Assembly: GCF_000176135.1 (NCBI RefSeq)
Contig: NZ_ACZN01000014.1
Span: 334,615 to 398,614 of the forward strand
Source: Vibrio coralliilyticus ATCC BAA-450
GTDB lineage: Bacteria; Pseudomonadota; Gammaproteobacteria; Enterobacterales; Vibrionaceae
DNA: 64,000 bases
Direction of reading: 5' to 3'
Shown here: positions 43,943 to 53,271 of the stretch, one piece after another
Layout: each line of letters starts with the position of its first letter
Position numbering within the stretch: the stretch's first letter is position 1
Notes under the pieces: generated by a model
The model's database searches: none
What the model was told of the DNA's origin: nothing
The model's input: the letters and a program-made list of their open reading frames with translations, nothing else
Program-made: the position numbers and the translations under genes

Positions 43943-45142
43943 ATGGATACCCTGCAAACAACGGCAACCTTTCAAAATCTAAAAGAAGGCGCCGATCGCT
44001 ACATTAAGCGACGCAATCTACGTTTACTGGCCAATCATCGTAAAGAATTGCGTAACTTCACGCGTGCGGAAGCGTCGACTTACTTGGACATCGACGCCAA
44101 AACCTTAGATAAATACGTAGCGACGGCTGAAATCGACCCGCGCCGCCACGAGGAGTCGCAATGGTCCATCGACATGGCGGAAATGTATCGAGTCCGCGAT
44201 CTGCTGCCGGACGCACTGCGTAAAGAACCGAAGTTCGCTCGCAGCGAGAAGCAGTCGATGCAAGTGGTGGTGATCCAAAACCAAAAAGGTGGGGTTGGCA
44301 AAACCGTCTCTGCGGCCACCCTAGCGTCTGGTCTGGCAACCGAATTTCACCAAGAATACCGTGTTGGTCTGATCGACATGGACGGCCAGGCAACGCTGTC
44401 CATGTACTATGCCCCAGAGTCTGAAATGGAAGGGTGCTTGTCGATTGGCGACTTAATGATGCGCAATTTCGAGTTGGACGAAGGCGAAACGTATGAACAG
44501 GCGGTATCAGAGGCCTTTTTAGAAACGACCATCCCTAACCTACGTATACTGCCTGCCTCTCAAACCGATCGCGCGATTGAAGGTTGGTTTCATGAGCAGG
44601 TCTTTAGCCAGAAGTTGGCCTCGCCGTACTCATTACTGCGAGACATCATTGCGGCGGTAGAAGACGAGTTCGATATCTTGATCATTGATACGCCTCCGTC
44701 ATTGGGGTATGCGACCTACAACGCCTACTTTGCCGCCACCAGTGTGGTCTTCCCGCTGTCGATCACCGAAAACGACATCGACGCGACCTGTTCGTATTTC
44801 AGCTACATACCCCAAGTCTGGGCCCTGCTCGCCAATGCAGACCATCAAGGCTACGATTTCATGAAGATCTTGCTGACCAACCATCGTGATAGCTCGACGA
44901 CGACTGAGCTGATGAACAGCCTGTACGATCATTTCGCGTCTTACCTTTATTCCAAGGAATTCAAGCACAGCGAAGCGATTCGACAGTCTTCTTCCTTGCT
45001 GTCGACGGTCTTTGACATGTCGAAAAGTGAATACCCTAAGAGCAAAGCCACATTCCAGAGTGCACAGCAGAACGCGTACGAAGTGACCAGCCAGATCTTA
45101 CGCGACATCATCAACGTTTGGCGTGAGCAGGAGCAAGCATAA
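43943..45142 (+). CDS. parA: Partition ATPase ParA (type Ia, with N-terminal DNA-binding domain)
   Basis: 399 aa from ATG 43943, which has GGAG 7-8 bases upstream. Residues 1-100 are an HTH-containing N-terminal extension typical of P1/type Ia ParA, which represses its own operon. The deviant Walker A is QNQKGGVGKTVSAATL (about 112-127), with the IDMDGQATLS and DILIIDTPPSLGY motifs. It forms ATP-dependent gradients on the nucleoid to position plasmid copies. Its stop overlaps the parB start (TAATG). Confidence 0.95.
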   Translation: MDTLQTTATFQNLKEGADRYIKRRNLRLLANHRKELRNFTRAEASTYLDIDAKTLDKYVATAEIDPRRHEESQWSIDMAEMYRVRDLLPDALRKEPKFARSEKQSMQVVVIQNQKGGVGKTVSAATLASGLATEFHQEYRVGLIDMDGQATLSMYYAPESEMEGCLSIGDLMMRNFELDEGETYEQAVSEAFLETTIPNLRILPASQTDRAIEGWFHEQVFSQKLASPYSLLRDIIAAVEDEFDILIIDTPPSLGYATYNAYFAATSVVFPLSITENDIDATCSYFSYIPQVWALLANADHQGYDFMKILLTNHRDSSTTTELMNSLYDHFASYLYSKEFKHSEAIRQSSSLLSTVFDMSKSEYPKSKATFQSAQQNAYEVTSQILRDIINVWREQEQA

Positions 45143-46224
45143 TGGCGAAGAAACGCGGAGCAATCAGTCCATTAGGGAATGCAGTCGGATCCGAACAAGC
45201 CCAGAAAAGCGCCGCTAAGGCCACTCTGGAGTCTTTAACGCGCCAACTTGATGTGGAGTTAGAGAATTCAGGAGAAAGCGCTCAGAAGTTCTTACAGCGC
45301 CACTTTGGTGTTGAATCGGTCGGGCAAAGCGTCGAATGGCGATTGAACACCGGTCGTACGGTGTCGTTCAATGAGCTGACGCTGACGTACGAACAGGTTC
45401 GTGACGAAACGGTGGTCACCTTTGATGTTAACGGTCGCGATCAGACGCAATTGACCGAAGCGTCGCTGACGGATCTCAATTCACTGGCGTTTCAGCAGTT
45501 TTATCCGGCGGTGGGTCGTGAAGTGGACGGTAAGATTGATATCCTCGACGGCTCTCGTCGCCGTGCTTGGTTCCTACTCCAGCAAGGTGAGGTGGTGACA
45601 TTTCGGGTGTTGGTAACCAAAGAGTCGATTACCACGTCGGAAGCCAAAGCGTTGGCGAAACAGCTTCAATCGGCGAAAGAGCACAACCAGCGTGAAATTG
45701 GTTTGCAGTGCTTGACCATTATGCAAAGTGAAGACTGTACCCAAGAAGACGCGGCGCAGGTGCTAGGGATTAGCCGTCAGGCCGTCGGCCGAGCACTCAA
45801 AGCCGCAAACGTGGACGCGCGGCTGATTGCCCTGTTCCCTGTGGTCAATGATTTATCCCATACCGACTACGCGGTTTTGGATAAAGTGATGAAGACGTTC
45901 CAACGCGACGAGGCCGGCTTAGTGGCCTTCATTGAGCGTTTGGCGGAACAGTTGTCTGGCAGCGAGCGAGATGAAGCAGAATTGACCGTCAAGGAGTGGT
46001 TGATCCAGCGAATTGGAGCGGAACTGAAAATAGTGACAGCGAAGCAGGTCGATGCCAGCGTGTCAGTCACCCAGTTAAAAGCGTTCTCATCGAGTGCGCA
46101 GTTCGCCCGAAAGCGAGTGAAAGGGCGTAACTTCAGTTACGAATTTGGGCGATTACCCAAATCCGTGCAGCAAGCGCTCGATGATGCGGTGTGCCAGGTC
46201 CTAGACGCGTATCACGAAGACTGA
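45142..46224 (+). CDS. parB: Partition protein ParB
   Basis: 360 aa. NSLAFQQFYPAVGRE and DILDGSRRRAWFLLQQG match the ParB N-terminal CTPase-type region in the P1-like version; TQEDAAQVLGISRQAVGRALKAA is the HTH. The C-terminal 120 residues form the dimerisation and second DNA-binding part. It binds parS and stimulates ParA. I could not identify parS. Its 3' end overlaps the convergent UspA-like fragment by 13 bases. Confidence 0.93.
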   Translation: MAKKRGAISPLGNAVGSEQAQKSAAKATLESLTRQLDVELENSGESAQKFLQRHFGVESVGQSVEWRLNTGRTVSFNELTLTYEQVRDETVVTFDVNGRDQTQLTEASLTDLNSLAFQQFYPAVGREVDGKIDILDGSRRRAWFLLQQGEVVTFRVLVTKESITTSEAKALAKQLQSAKEHNQREIGLQCLTIMQSEDCTQEDAAQVLGISRQAVGRALKAANVDARLIALFPVVNDLSHTDYAVLDKVMKTFQRDEAGLVAFIERLAEQLSGSERDEAELTVKEWLIQRIGAELKIVTAKQVDASVSVTQLKAFSSSAQFARKRVKGRNFSYEFGRLPKSVQQALDDAVCQVLDAYHED

Positions 46225-46478
46225 TCGCCTTTCGGGATCACCAATACCGGGCAGCGAGCCTGCTCGGTCACCTCTTGAGTCACTGAAAATGATAACGCGC
46301 GTAGGATGAAGGAAGCATGACTGTGCTTGACCATCACGAGCAACTGCTCATCTAATGCCTCACCCCGGCGGATAATCGTTTTCGCCACTTGCATGGGCAG
46401 CACATCAGAACTGGCTTCGCTCATGACATCAACTCCGCGTTCACTCAGCTTTTGAAGATAGTGCTTGAGCTGCCCCAT
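46212..46478 (-). pseudogene. C-terminal fragment of a universal stress protein
   Basis: 88 codons. ASFILRALSFSVTQEVTEQARCPVLVIPKGD matches the end of UspA domains (GSVxxxVxxxxxCPVLVV). The first half of a Usp domain, including the nucleotide-binding Asp strand, is missing and no upstream frame supplies it. The start has no usable ribosome site. It is best read as a remnant left next to parB. Confidence 0.6.
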
Positions 46479-46780
46479 TCCTGAACGGGCGTTTCTCCCT
46501 CCTCCCCTAACCTGGTAACTAAGAAGTACGACATCCCAGTGGTGTTCGATGGCGAGCGTTGCCGAAAACGCCTACTTAACCAAATATGCTAAGTTTCGTG
46601 CCAGGATGAAACTATTGTGGTCATAGCTCACGTATGCTGACGGAATTACCATGTCTGTATAAAGAACTCGATGAGGGACTGTTGGCGATCAAAGAGGATG
46701 ATTGAGGCAGAAATTTGGAATTTGTTTCGAATCAGCGACACATATTATTGGAGAAGTTGATAACTAAAGGAACAGACAAC
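46479..46780. other. Intergenic region upstream of the EF-hand gene
   Basis: 302 bases. A 23-codon frame ending at 46705 (LPCLYKELDEGLLAIKEDD) looks protein-like and may be the tail of a lost gene. Nothing else was seen. Confidence 0.35.
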
Positions 46781-47629
46781 ATGAACACAATCAGCAATAC
46801 AATCCCTGCGCTACGTCAGGAGCCTCCCCAGCAAAATGTATCCGAGCAATCTGACCATGATCGCAACGTCAATTCAAGCAATCAAGTCAGCTATGGGAAC
46901 ATTTCAGATAGCTCAATCACTTCGGATACTAGCATTACCGCGAATTCGGAGGGGAGCTCATCAGAGAGTGCTTCGGGCTCTTCTGGCCCTGGGTTCTTTA
47001 AAAACATGGCGCAAGGTCTGATGAAAATGGTTAGTTTTGCCATTCAAGCATGCATTAAACTAGCCCCTGTCGCTGTTGCTGGGGCATCGGCTGTGGCTAT
47101 GGTCGATCCTTTAGTTGTCGATAAGGACGGGGATAGAGAAATCACTACCACCAAAATGGACAAAAAATTCGATGCTAATGGTGATGGTAAATTAGAAACT
47201 GTGGCGGGTGTTGGTGAGGGCGATGCAATACCTGCATTTGATGCTAATGGAAATGGGGTTGCAGGTGAAGATGGGAAAGAATTACTAGGAAATTACTCAG
47301 ATGTGGATGGTGATGGCAAACCAGATGGCTATGGTAATGGGTTTGAAGCTTTGGAAGCGTTAGCTGAGGAGGGATCCCCTGGCTCGACTGCCGATGGTGT
47401 ACTTGATCAATCGGAACTAAAAGAAATCCACGAAAATACGGGACTTGTGCTTATGAATGCCGATGGCACAGTAGCGGATAATACAGTCAATTCTGTGAAC
47501 CTCGGTTATACAACAGATCAGAGTTTTACGGATGAGAACGGAAATGTACATTCAGAGATTGGGGAGGGTATTGTGATTGACGGTGAGCAACGCGCTATGC
47601 ACGATGTAAACTTCCAAACCATGAGTTGA
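46781..47629 (+). CDS. EF-hand-like protein with a hydrophobic segment
   Basis: 282 aa from ATG 46781 (AAAGGA upstream). Residues 1-70 are Ser/Asn-rich and disordered. Residues 82-108 are hydrophobic (MVSFAIQACIKLAPVAVAGASAVAMV). Then at least three calcium-loop-like motifs follow: DKDGDRE (114), DANGDGKLE (131), DANGNGVAGEDG (154) and DVDGDGKPDGYG (174). No classical signal peptide. The layout (disordered start, membrane segment, calcium loops) is seen in some secreted effectors and translocators, but no family was recognised. It lies between parB and the toxin region, in AT-richer DNA. Confidence 0.65.
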   Translation: MNTISNTIPALRQEPPQQNVSEQSDHDRNVNSSNQVSYGNISDSSITSDTSITANSEGSSSESASGSSGPGFFKNMAQGLMKMVSFAIQACIKLAPVAVAGASAVAMVDPLVVDKDGDREITTTKMDKKFDANGDGKLETVAGVGEGDAIPAFDANGNGVAGEDGKELLGNYSDVDGDGKPDGYGNGFEALEALAEEGSPGSTADGVLDQSELKEIHENTGLVLMNADGTVADNTVNSVNLGYTTDQSFTDENGNVHSEIGEGIVIDGEQRAMHDVNFQTMS

Positions 47630-47739
47630 CCAGTGGTGTGTATTTGGATACTCGAATATGAATCCTTAATCGGCCTGACAACGTCTTAGTTTTTAACTCT
47701 AGATTCAAGGTGTTGTAGCACTTACTTCGAATTGTTCAG

Positions 47740-47779
47740 GCTGACTCAAGAACAGAAAGATGTATGTTCTTGAGTCAGC
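47740..47779. terminator. 14-bp-stem hairpin
   Basis: GCTGACTCAAGAAC / GTTCTTGAGTCAGC with a 12-base loop. There is no long U-run on either side. Probably ends the EF-hand transcript or protects its 3' end. Confidence 0.55.
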
Positions 47780-47880
47780 TTGTGTTGGTAAAACGCGTTT
47801 CAGCAGATTGCGACTACCAAAAAAGGACAAAAGTGTGGGAAAATCGTGCCCAAAGGTCATGGTTAGCCTAAATTTTAATA

Positions 47881-47941
47881 AGCGGTAAAATTCAGCGCTA
47901 GGAGACCCCCTTTATGGGGGAGTGCGTTTTTGTAAACCGCT
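47881..47941. repeat. 61-base imperfect cruciform
   Basis: Nested pairing: AGCGGT/ACCGCT, AAAA/TTTT, GCGCT/AGTGC (one G-U) and CCCCC/GGGGG around a 5-base loop, with a one-sided AGGAGA bulge. It lies just beyond the 3' end of the minus-strand gene at 47982. Terminator or structured RNA. Confidence 0.5.
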
Positions 47942-47981
47942 AAACTATAGTAATTTCGTCTGACTCAGCCTAGTATGATGC

Positions 47982-48458
47982 TCACTCTTTTGCTGGATGC
48001 AAGGCTTTACCTGTTTTGTAGTTATTATCATCCAAAGCGCCCGACATAGAGCCTCCGGCGGTGTTCGCCACTAGTCCGATCAAACAGTCAACTTTGTCTC
48101 TTTGTGTTGACGCGCCGTTGAACGCGTCGAGCCACTGACCAGCAGAAGCCATAAACGCAGAGGTATTCGAGCGTTCGCCACGATATACCTCTGATGCGAG
48201 CTGTTTGTATCCTTCTGTTTTCTGAGCAGGTAAGCCAGTATGTTGGTGAGAGATAAGGTTATCGTTCACTTGATTTAGGCAGTGGGCAAAAACTCTGCTG
48301 CTTCGCGCTTTACTTGAGGAGTAAAATTGTTCTTCTTTCTGGAGATGTTCTTTGAGTTGCTGGCGTTCGGGTTGAACGGAGGTTGGAGTATCGGGTCGGA
48401 GGGTGAAGGCTTCCCTTAAGCCGTGATACAGATCTTGCGGAATTTTATCTAGATTCAT
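47982..48458 (-). CDS. Hypothetical protein, 158 aa
   Basis: ATG 48458 with GAGG 6 bases upstream; an ATG 21 codons earlier lacks support. The protein is soluble, with a Gln/Glu/Lys-rich helix (RQQLKEHLQKEEQFYSSSKARSS), then a glycine/serine-containing segment (VANTAGGSMSGAL). No signal peptide. Not recognised. Its neighbours suggest an effector or toxin-associated role, but nothing in the protein shows it. Confidence 0.55.
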   Translation of the reverse strand: MNLDKIPQDLYHGLREAFTLRPDTPTSVQPERQQLKEHLQKEEQFYSSSKARSSRVFAHCLNQVNDNLISHQHTGLPAQKTEGYKQLASEVYRGERSNTSAFMASAGQWLDAFNGASTQRDKVDCLIGLVANTAGGSMSGALDDNNYKTGKALHPAKE

Positions 48459-48921
48459 GATGACCTCGCTGCTGGTTATGTATCTTAGATCAGTGGTCAG
48501 GGCGAAATAAAAGTTCCTCATCGCTGATCATGCTGATGATAACACCTGTTTGAAACCCATTGAGCTCAAGCGAACCGTCGCTCAATCAGTCTGAAGTATT
48601 CTATTTGGTGAGGAACTGAAAATGATGGTTATCAGCGCTATGATGGATCACACGGCTCAATCCCCCTTCTGTTTCAGGGCTTTTACATTTATTTCACCGT
48701 GTCCCTTTGCACCTGAAGAATTTCAGGCCATGAGCTTGCCTTCGATCAGTACCAAGAGTCGACACCGTATGAAATGTGCTACTGTTATGCAGAAGACGCA
48801 ACAATGGAAGAACAAGCAGAGCAAAAGATGGATCATGTTCAATGCTTTGCCACAGTCCATCCCAACGACTTTCAGAGAGCACTCCATCAGCATGAGGTCA
48901 TAGAAGAACAGGGGGAATTTT
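48459..48921. other. Region without a confident gene
   Basis: 463 bases. A plus frame around 48730-49031 reads like protein (MEEQAEQKMDHVQCFATVHPND) but starts at a Cys-rich ATG with no ribosome site and overlaps the binding-protein gene by 110 bases. It may be a broken gene. Confidence 0.35.
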
Positions 48922-49656
48922 ATGAAACGCTGGTTTATTTTGATATGGTATATGTCCAGTATACCGATGTCAGTTGCGATGCCCCGTGTTCAACTCATGA
49001 CGGAAGAGTTTCCGCCGTTTGGCTTTTATGATGACCAAGGGCAGTTAACTGGGGTCGGAGTCGAACTTGTTAAGGGCCTCTTAGCTGAAATGGAGCTACC
49101 CATATCGATCACTGTCTTGCCATGGTCTCGTGCCTTGAAGCAACTCGATACGCAGCCCAATCACGCATTATTTTGCATGGCGAGAACCCCAGAAAGGGAG
49201 GAACACTATTGGTGGGTGGGTCCATTACTGTCAGATGGGGTGTATTTCTATCAGTATAAGAATAATGTCCGAGCTCTGGAAAATTTGGCGGCAGCGAGAG
49301 TATTGACAGCTATTGCTGTGACCCAAGATTACCCAGAATACAACTTTCTTCAAAGTCATAACTTCACCAACTTATTGGCAACGTCTATGCCCTTACAAAA
49401 TGTAAGACTGCTAGTCAAAAATCGCGTTGATGCGATCGTGTCAGGTGAGTATGCGTTTCTGCCATTGCTTGATTCTTTGGGCCTCTCGTCACTGAGTTTT
49501 TTTCGTAGTGACGTGCGGCTGTTTCATGTGGACTTGTACATAGCTTTTTCGAAACAGACTGATGAGGCGATCGTTGCCTCTTGGCAACAATCTCTGTTCC
49601 GTTTTAAACAGACCGAACGTTATCGCATTATTTTAAAGCGATACAGCCAGCATTAA
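48922..49656 (+). CDS. Periplasmic solute-binding protein, SBP_bac_3 family
   Basis: 244 aa with a signal peptide (MKRWFILIWYMSSIPMSVAM). EEFPPFGFYDDQGQLTGVGVELVKGLLAEM, LPWSRALKQLD and VKNRVDAIVSGEYAF match the SBP_bac_3 fold, in the short orphan version common in vibrios. GGGGGA lies 5-6 bases before the ATG. No transporter genes adjoin. It is a second orphan of this family in the window (compare 22680-23465). Confidence 0.82.
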   Translation: MKRWFILIWYMSSIPMSVAMPRVQLMTEEFPPFGFYDDQGQLTGVGVELVKGLLAEMELPISITVLPWSRALKQLDTQPNHALFCMARTPEREEHYWWVGPLLSDGVYFYQYKNNVRALENLAAARVLTAIAVTQDYPEYNFLQSHNFTNLLATSMPLQNVRLLVKNRVDAIVSGEYAFLPLLDSLGLSSLSFFRSDVRLFHVDLYIAFSKQTDEAIVASWQQSLFRFKQTERYRIILKRYSQH

Positions 49657-49902
49657 ACGCATTTCCTCGCTAACCGGGGTTGCTCAATATGATAGGGCGG
49701 TGAGTCTGTTTTACGGATGGCTATTTAAAGCTATCGATAAAATGCGTTTGTCATGACGTCTTGCTTGTGTCCTGGGCAAACTATGGGATTGCACTTCACA
49801 TTATTTTAGAATACTGCATTATTATCGGTTGATTTGGAAAATTATAACTATTTTTCAGAGGTTTGAGTAAATTTTAGGTTATTAACCCCTCTGCATCTAG
49901 AC

Positions 49903-50238
49903 ATGGTCGTGGTAAGTTCATTACCCTTGGTTACACGGAAATGTAATAACAATGAGATCGCTATAGTGAGCCCACGTAAGCATAAAGCGCCTGTACACAT
50001 TGCGAGTACATTAGATTCTCTCATGGATACACTATCCAGTGAGGTGATGGCCTCGTTAGAAGGTTTTCATATTCATTGTACCTTTCGCGACGTGGACTCA
50101 ACACAACATCTCCCTTTACTCATTGATAGGGCTAAGAGGAAAATAATGTTTTCCTGCAGTATTTGGTGCAATGGTACTCTGTATATAGTTAAACCCGACT
50201 CAAACCAAGGTCACTATACCACTGATAACGCCGTATAG
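49903..50238 (+). CDS. Hypothetical protein, 111 aa (doubtful)
   Basis: Open frame without a good ribosome site. The middle (IASTLDSLMDTLSSEVMASLEGFHIHCTFRD) looks like real protein. A strong terminator follows at 50345. No family was recognised. Confidence 0.4.
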   Translation: MVVVSSLPLVTRKCNNNEIAIVSPRKHKAPVHIASTLDSLMDTLSSEVMASLEGFHIHCTFRDVDSTQHLPLLIDRAKRKIMFSCSIWCNGTLYIVKPDSNQGHYTTDNAV

Positions 50239-50681
50239 TGTGTCTCATTTGATAGTGAACTGAGTTGCTTGCCACCGACTCCAATGTGACCTAAAACGTC
50301 AAGGTGTTACGCAAGTGGTGTGTTTTCGTTTACTATCGTTTTGCCTTGCGCTTGATGCCACGAAATCAAGCGCAAGTTTTTTTATTTTATGGCGCTAGTG
50401 TCGGTGATAAGCTTAAACCAATCGACAAGGTTTACTATTCAACGTATTTAGCCTGTGTCTTATCTTTAACTAAAGTAAGAGAACGACGTACGAGCTTCTC
50501 TCTGCAGGGTGTGACGGTAATTTGGCTGATGTCCGTCAGTCTATATTTCTCGAACCGTCACTATGATTGCTATCAAGGCTGCTTCTAAGGGACTAGGAAA
50601 GGTGGACAAATAGAGAAAGGGCAATATTTTGTTATGTCCCCTGAGCTTAGAGTAACTCAGAGGACTTTTCTCAGTTTTGGT
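50239..50681. other. Intergenic region with terminator
   Basis: 443 bases. Contains the terminator at 50345-50388. A 94-codon frame across it is rejected because the terminator lies inside it. Confidence 0.6.
50345..50388 (+). terminator. Strong rho-independent terminator
   Basis: CTTGCGCTTGAT / ATCAAGCGCAAG, 12-bp perfect stem, 8-base loop, then TTTTTTTATTTT. Confidence 0.93.
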
Positions 50682-51503
50682 TTAAAGGTGAGTCTCAATA
50701 TCAACTACGGTGTGTTCTGGCTTACCTTGCTCTGCAGGCTGTAGTCGTACGTTTGGAAGGTTGAGCTCTGCGATCGGCTTGAACTGAGCTTCTCCTGGGG
50801 GCAACGGCAGAAAATACACTTTGTTGTCTGCGTCTTTGTTGATGTCTTTTGCAGCTTTGACCATCTCTTCGGTAAACGCTAACTCTTTTTCAGCTGGTGT
50901 TTGACGCCAGCCTTCGTTGTATTTAGGTACAAACGTTTTGGCTGCTAGGGCTGTGGTGACGGCACTCGATGCAATAGTTATATTTCGCGCCGCACTTTTC
51001 GCGCTATCGTTATCCCAGTCATTATAGGCTTTCCAATATGAAGCTGCCATTAGCCCTAAAGAACCAGTACAGACAACGGAAACGAAATCAAAGCAAGCTT
51101 CGATCGTTTTGTTCTTAGACTTGAGGTCCAAGAGTTCGGTTTTTTGCTTTCTAAGATAGGAATCCAGCGTTCGATCGACCTGAAGTGGATCATCTGTCGT
51201 CTTATCCAGTTCATGGTTTATGGCAATTATGAGCTCACTCGCGCGTTCTTGCTTGATGCCAAACTGAGAATAAATGTCGTCCCAACAATGTTGTATCTTT
51301 AACGGAGGAGTAAATTTTTTTTGGGCTTCTTCGCCAATTCGTCCGTTCTGAACATCTCGAAATGTTAGTGAATTATAAAGTAAGAGGTTGGCTGGTTTTT
51401 CTTGAACGCGTGGCTCGGTGTTTGCCATACGATCAGTCGCTTGATAGGAACATGCAGCGTTTTGGTGGTTGAGAGTTGTCGAAAATGAAGTTGTAGGCAT
51501 CAT
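50682..51503 (-). CDS. Hypothetical protein with central hydrophobic pair
   Basis: 273 aa. AAGGAGG six bases before the ATG gives a firm start. The N-terminal 60 residues are polar. Residues about 135-200 hold two moderately hydrophobic helices (FVSVVCTGSLGLMAASYW and ITIASSAVTTALAAKTF). The C-terminus is Pro-rich and acidic. No signal peptide. The plan (polar head, weakly hydrophobic hairpin, polar tail) is seen in some injected effectors, but I do not recognise the family. It precedes the toxin genes on the same strand direction. Confidence 0.6.
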   Translation of the reverse strand: MMPTTSFSTTLNHQNAACSYQATDRMANTEPRVQEKPANLLLYNSLTFRDVQNGRIGEEAQKKFTPPLKIQHCWDDIYSQFGIKQERASELIIAINHELDKTTDDPLQVDRTLDSYLRKQKTELLDLKSKNKTIEACFDFVSVVCTGSLGLMAASYWKAYNDWDNDSAKSAARNITIASSAVTTALAAKTFVPKYNEGWRQTPAEKELAFTEEMVKAAKDINKDADNKVYFLPLPPGEAQFKPIAELNLPNVRLQPAEQGKPEHTVVDIETHL

Positions 51504-51951
51504 GGTTGGCCTCCTTTGTGGGGATATCTTTTCTATGAGTGGATCTTGAGATATAGGGGTTCCGAGAATGGTTCTGCGGAGCTGTCCTTGTTAACCAAAA
51601 ATGTTTCCCAAATTGATAAGCCATACACTGCTGATCAGGCAATAAGCAATCACACTCAATAAACCGTACCAAGGCATCACTACTCTCCATAGTTCTATGA
51701 TTAGTCATTCTGTGGTATTGACATTTATTGAGTTCCGACAAAGTGACTTAAGCAAGTAAAGTATCTCTGTACTACGTGGGACCAATGATGTGTTCAGTTT
51801 ATTCTTCTCCTCCATGTATTCATGCATAAAGGGAACTCAAATGATTCAAATGATACTAATGATGGACAGTTAGTGAGTGGGCTATAAGTTGTATGTTTTT
51901 TTAGTTCCTGACGCTGACTATCAATAGGTTGCCACTTAAAAGGAATGTGTC
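51504..51951. other. Intergenic region
   Basis: 448 bases with presumed divergent promoters. A 102-codon minus frame at 51433-51741 overlaps the start of the preceding gene out of frame and has no ribosome site. Nothing else was seen. Confidence 0.5.
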
Positions 51952-52263
51952 ATGAAATATGGTTTATTTGTTCTACTAATCTTTATCTCTAATCAAATTT
52001 GCGCACAACCGCGTTACCTTTGTAAAAATGAAAATACTGAACGCGTTATTGAGGTAGTACGCGATGACGTCGAGGCCTTGGTGCCATGTGAGGTAAGGTA
52101 TACGAAAGGATCCAAAACCGAGACGCTATGGGTTGCACAACATGAGGTGGGATATTGTGAAGAAAAAGCCCAACTTCTGGCTGATAAGCTGACCAATATA
52201 GGGCTTCATTGTGTGCTTGAGGAAGGTATGTCAATTGATTTTTCCGCAAAGGAGTTGTTTTAG
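51952..52263 (+). CDS. Small exported protein, 103 aa
   Basis: Signal peptide MKYGLFVLLIFISNQICA, then a compact mature domain with four cysteines (YLCKNE, VPCEVRY, GYCEEKA, LHCVLEE) that could form two disulfides. AAGGA lies 8 bases before the ATG. A periplasmic location is likely. The family is not recognised; the cysteine pattern suggests a stable periplasmic binding or inhibitor domain. Confidence 0.7.
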   Translation: MKYGLFVLLIFISNQICAQPRYLCKNENTERVIEVVRDDVEALVPCEVRYTKGSKTETLWVAQHEVGYCEEKAQLLADKLTNIGLHCVLEEGMSIDFSAKELF

Positions 52264-53271
52264 TGGAGGTATTAGTGAGCCAAGGGCTGTTAAAGTTACA
52301 CCTATAAAACCAGTTGGATGATGATTGGTGCGCTTCTTCTTATAGAAGCGGATTACCTCGACTTAAACGAGCAGCACAACAATAAACAGCTTGCGGATGT
52401 TAGTTTGGGCGAACTGGTTGCTCACACCACGATTGGTTTGAAGGACGTAGTCCTAAGTGCTGTCTACCGGTTTACATCGATGGTGCAACGGGACGTTTGA
52501 TGAACTTACGCTTCAGTGATACCGAGTCGGCCTTTGATTACACGGGAATATCTGGATTAACATCGCAAGCCTGTGGCTTTTTACAGCAAAGAAACGCACG
52601 ATATTTCGAGTGACTTAAGACCAGCTCTCAGGCTATGATACGTATTGAACAAGCGAATAAGATGTTAAAAGATCGATTCATCTTGGAGGTGAGAACGCCA
52701 GGACGAGTTGGATGATATTTTTGTTTGGCAGACCGCACTTAAACTTTCCAAGTCGTTGACATTCCAATAGAACGAAGTGCTTTATCTGATCGACGATACG
52801 GATAAAAAGACGCCATAATTCGTTTCATCCTCAAGAGAACTTACGATCTCTAAACATATTCTCGTATGCTTGTCGCTTTTGAGGAACTCCCAAGCCTCAA
52901 CTCTTCTTCAGTTTTATCGCAAGCTACATTTGCTTGGACTTCCTCATCTTTTAGTAAGTGAACTAAGGCCAAGACTTTGAATTGATGCTCTACATCGCTT
53001 TGTTCAAACACCTGTGTAAAACTAAATGCTTATAATTTTAGCTCCGTAGACAATAGGATATTTTTAACTGGGATTGACATAGTTTGTAGGTGTAGTTTAG
53101 ATATATCCTATGTGCACGAGTATGTATTTGATCGTATGGATATCCCACTTCCTGGACATTTCGGCGAGTGGGTTTAACAGAAAATATTAGGCTTTGTCTT
53201 CAGATTGTCCAAAGAAGGGCGTCATCAAGCTTCTGCGACATCTCAAGGATATTCAAAATAACACTTTGTGA
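52264..53271. pseudogene. Decayed region of about 1 kb
   Basis: No intact gene. Several short plus-strand frames look protein-like: 52318-52500 (LNEQHNNKQLADVSLGELVA), near 52635 (MIRIEQANKMLKDRF) and near 52710 (ELDDIFVWQTALKLSKSLTF). They are separated by stops and frame changes. This is what a frameshifted gene would look like; its identity is not recognisable. Confidence 0.4.

Larger units (their letters stand above)
47630..47981. other. Intergenic region with two strong inverted repeats
   Basis: 352 bases between convergent genes. Holds the hairpin at 47740-47779 and the structure at 47881-47941, listed separately. Confidence 0.6.

Noticed and set aside
46633..46705. 23-codon frame MLTELPCLYKELDEGLLAIKEDD
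   Set aside because: Protein-like but too short, without ribosome site; only noted as a possible gene remnant.
47881..47941. Structured palindrome considered as an integron attC site
   Set aside because: The terminal RYYYAAC/GTTRRRY core sites are absent and there is no integron integrase nearby.
50304..50588. 94-codon plus frame
   Set aside because: A strong rho-independent terminator (50345-50388) lies inside it and no ribosome site precedes it.
51433..51741. 102-codon minus frame overlapping the start of the gene at 50682-51503
   Set aside because: Out of frame with a gene that has an excellent ribosome site; no own start signal.
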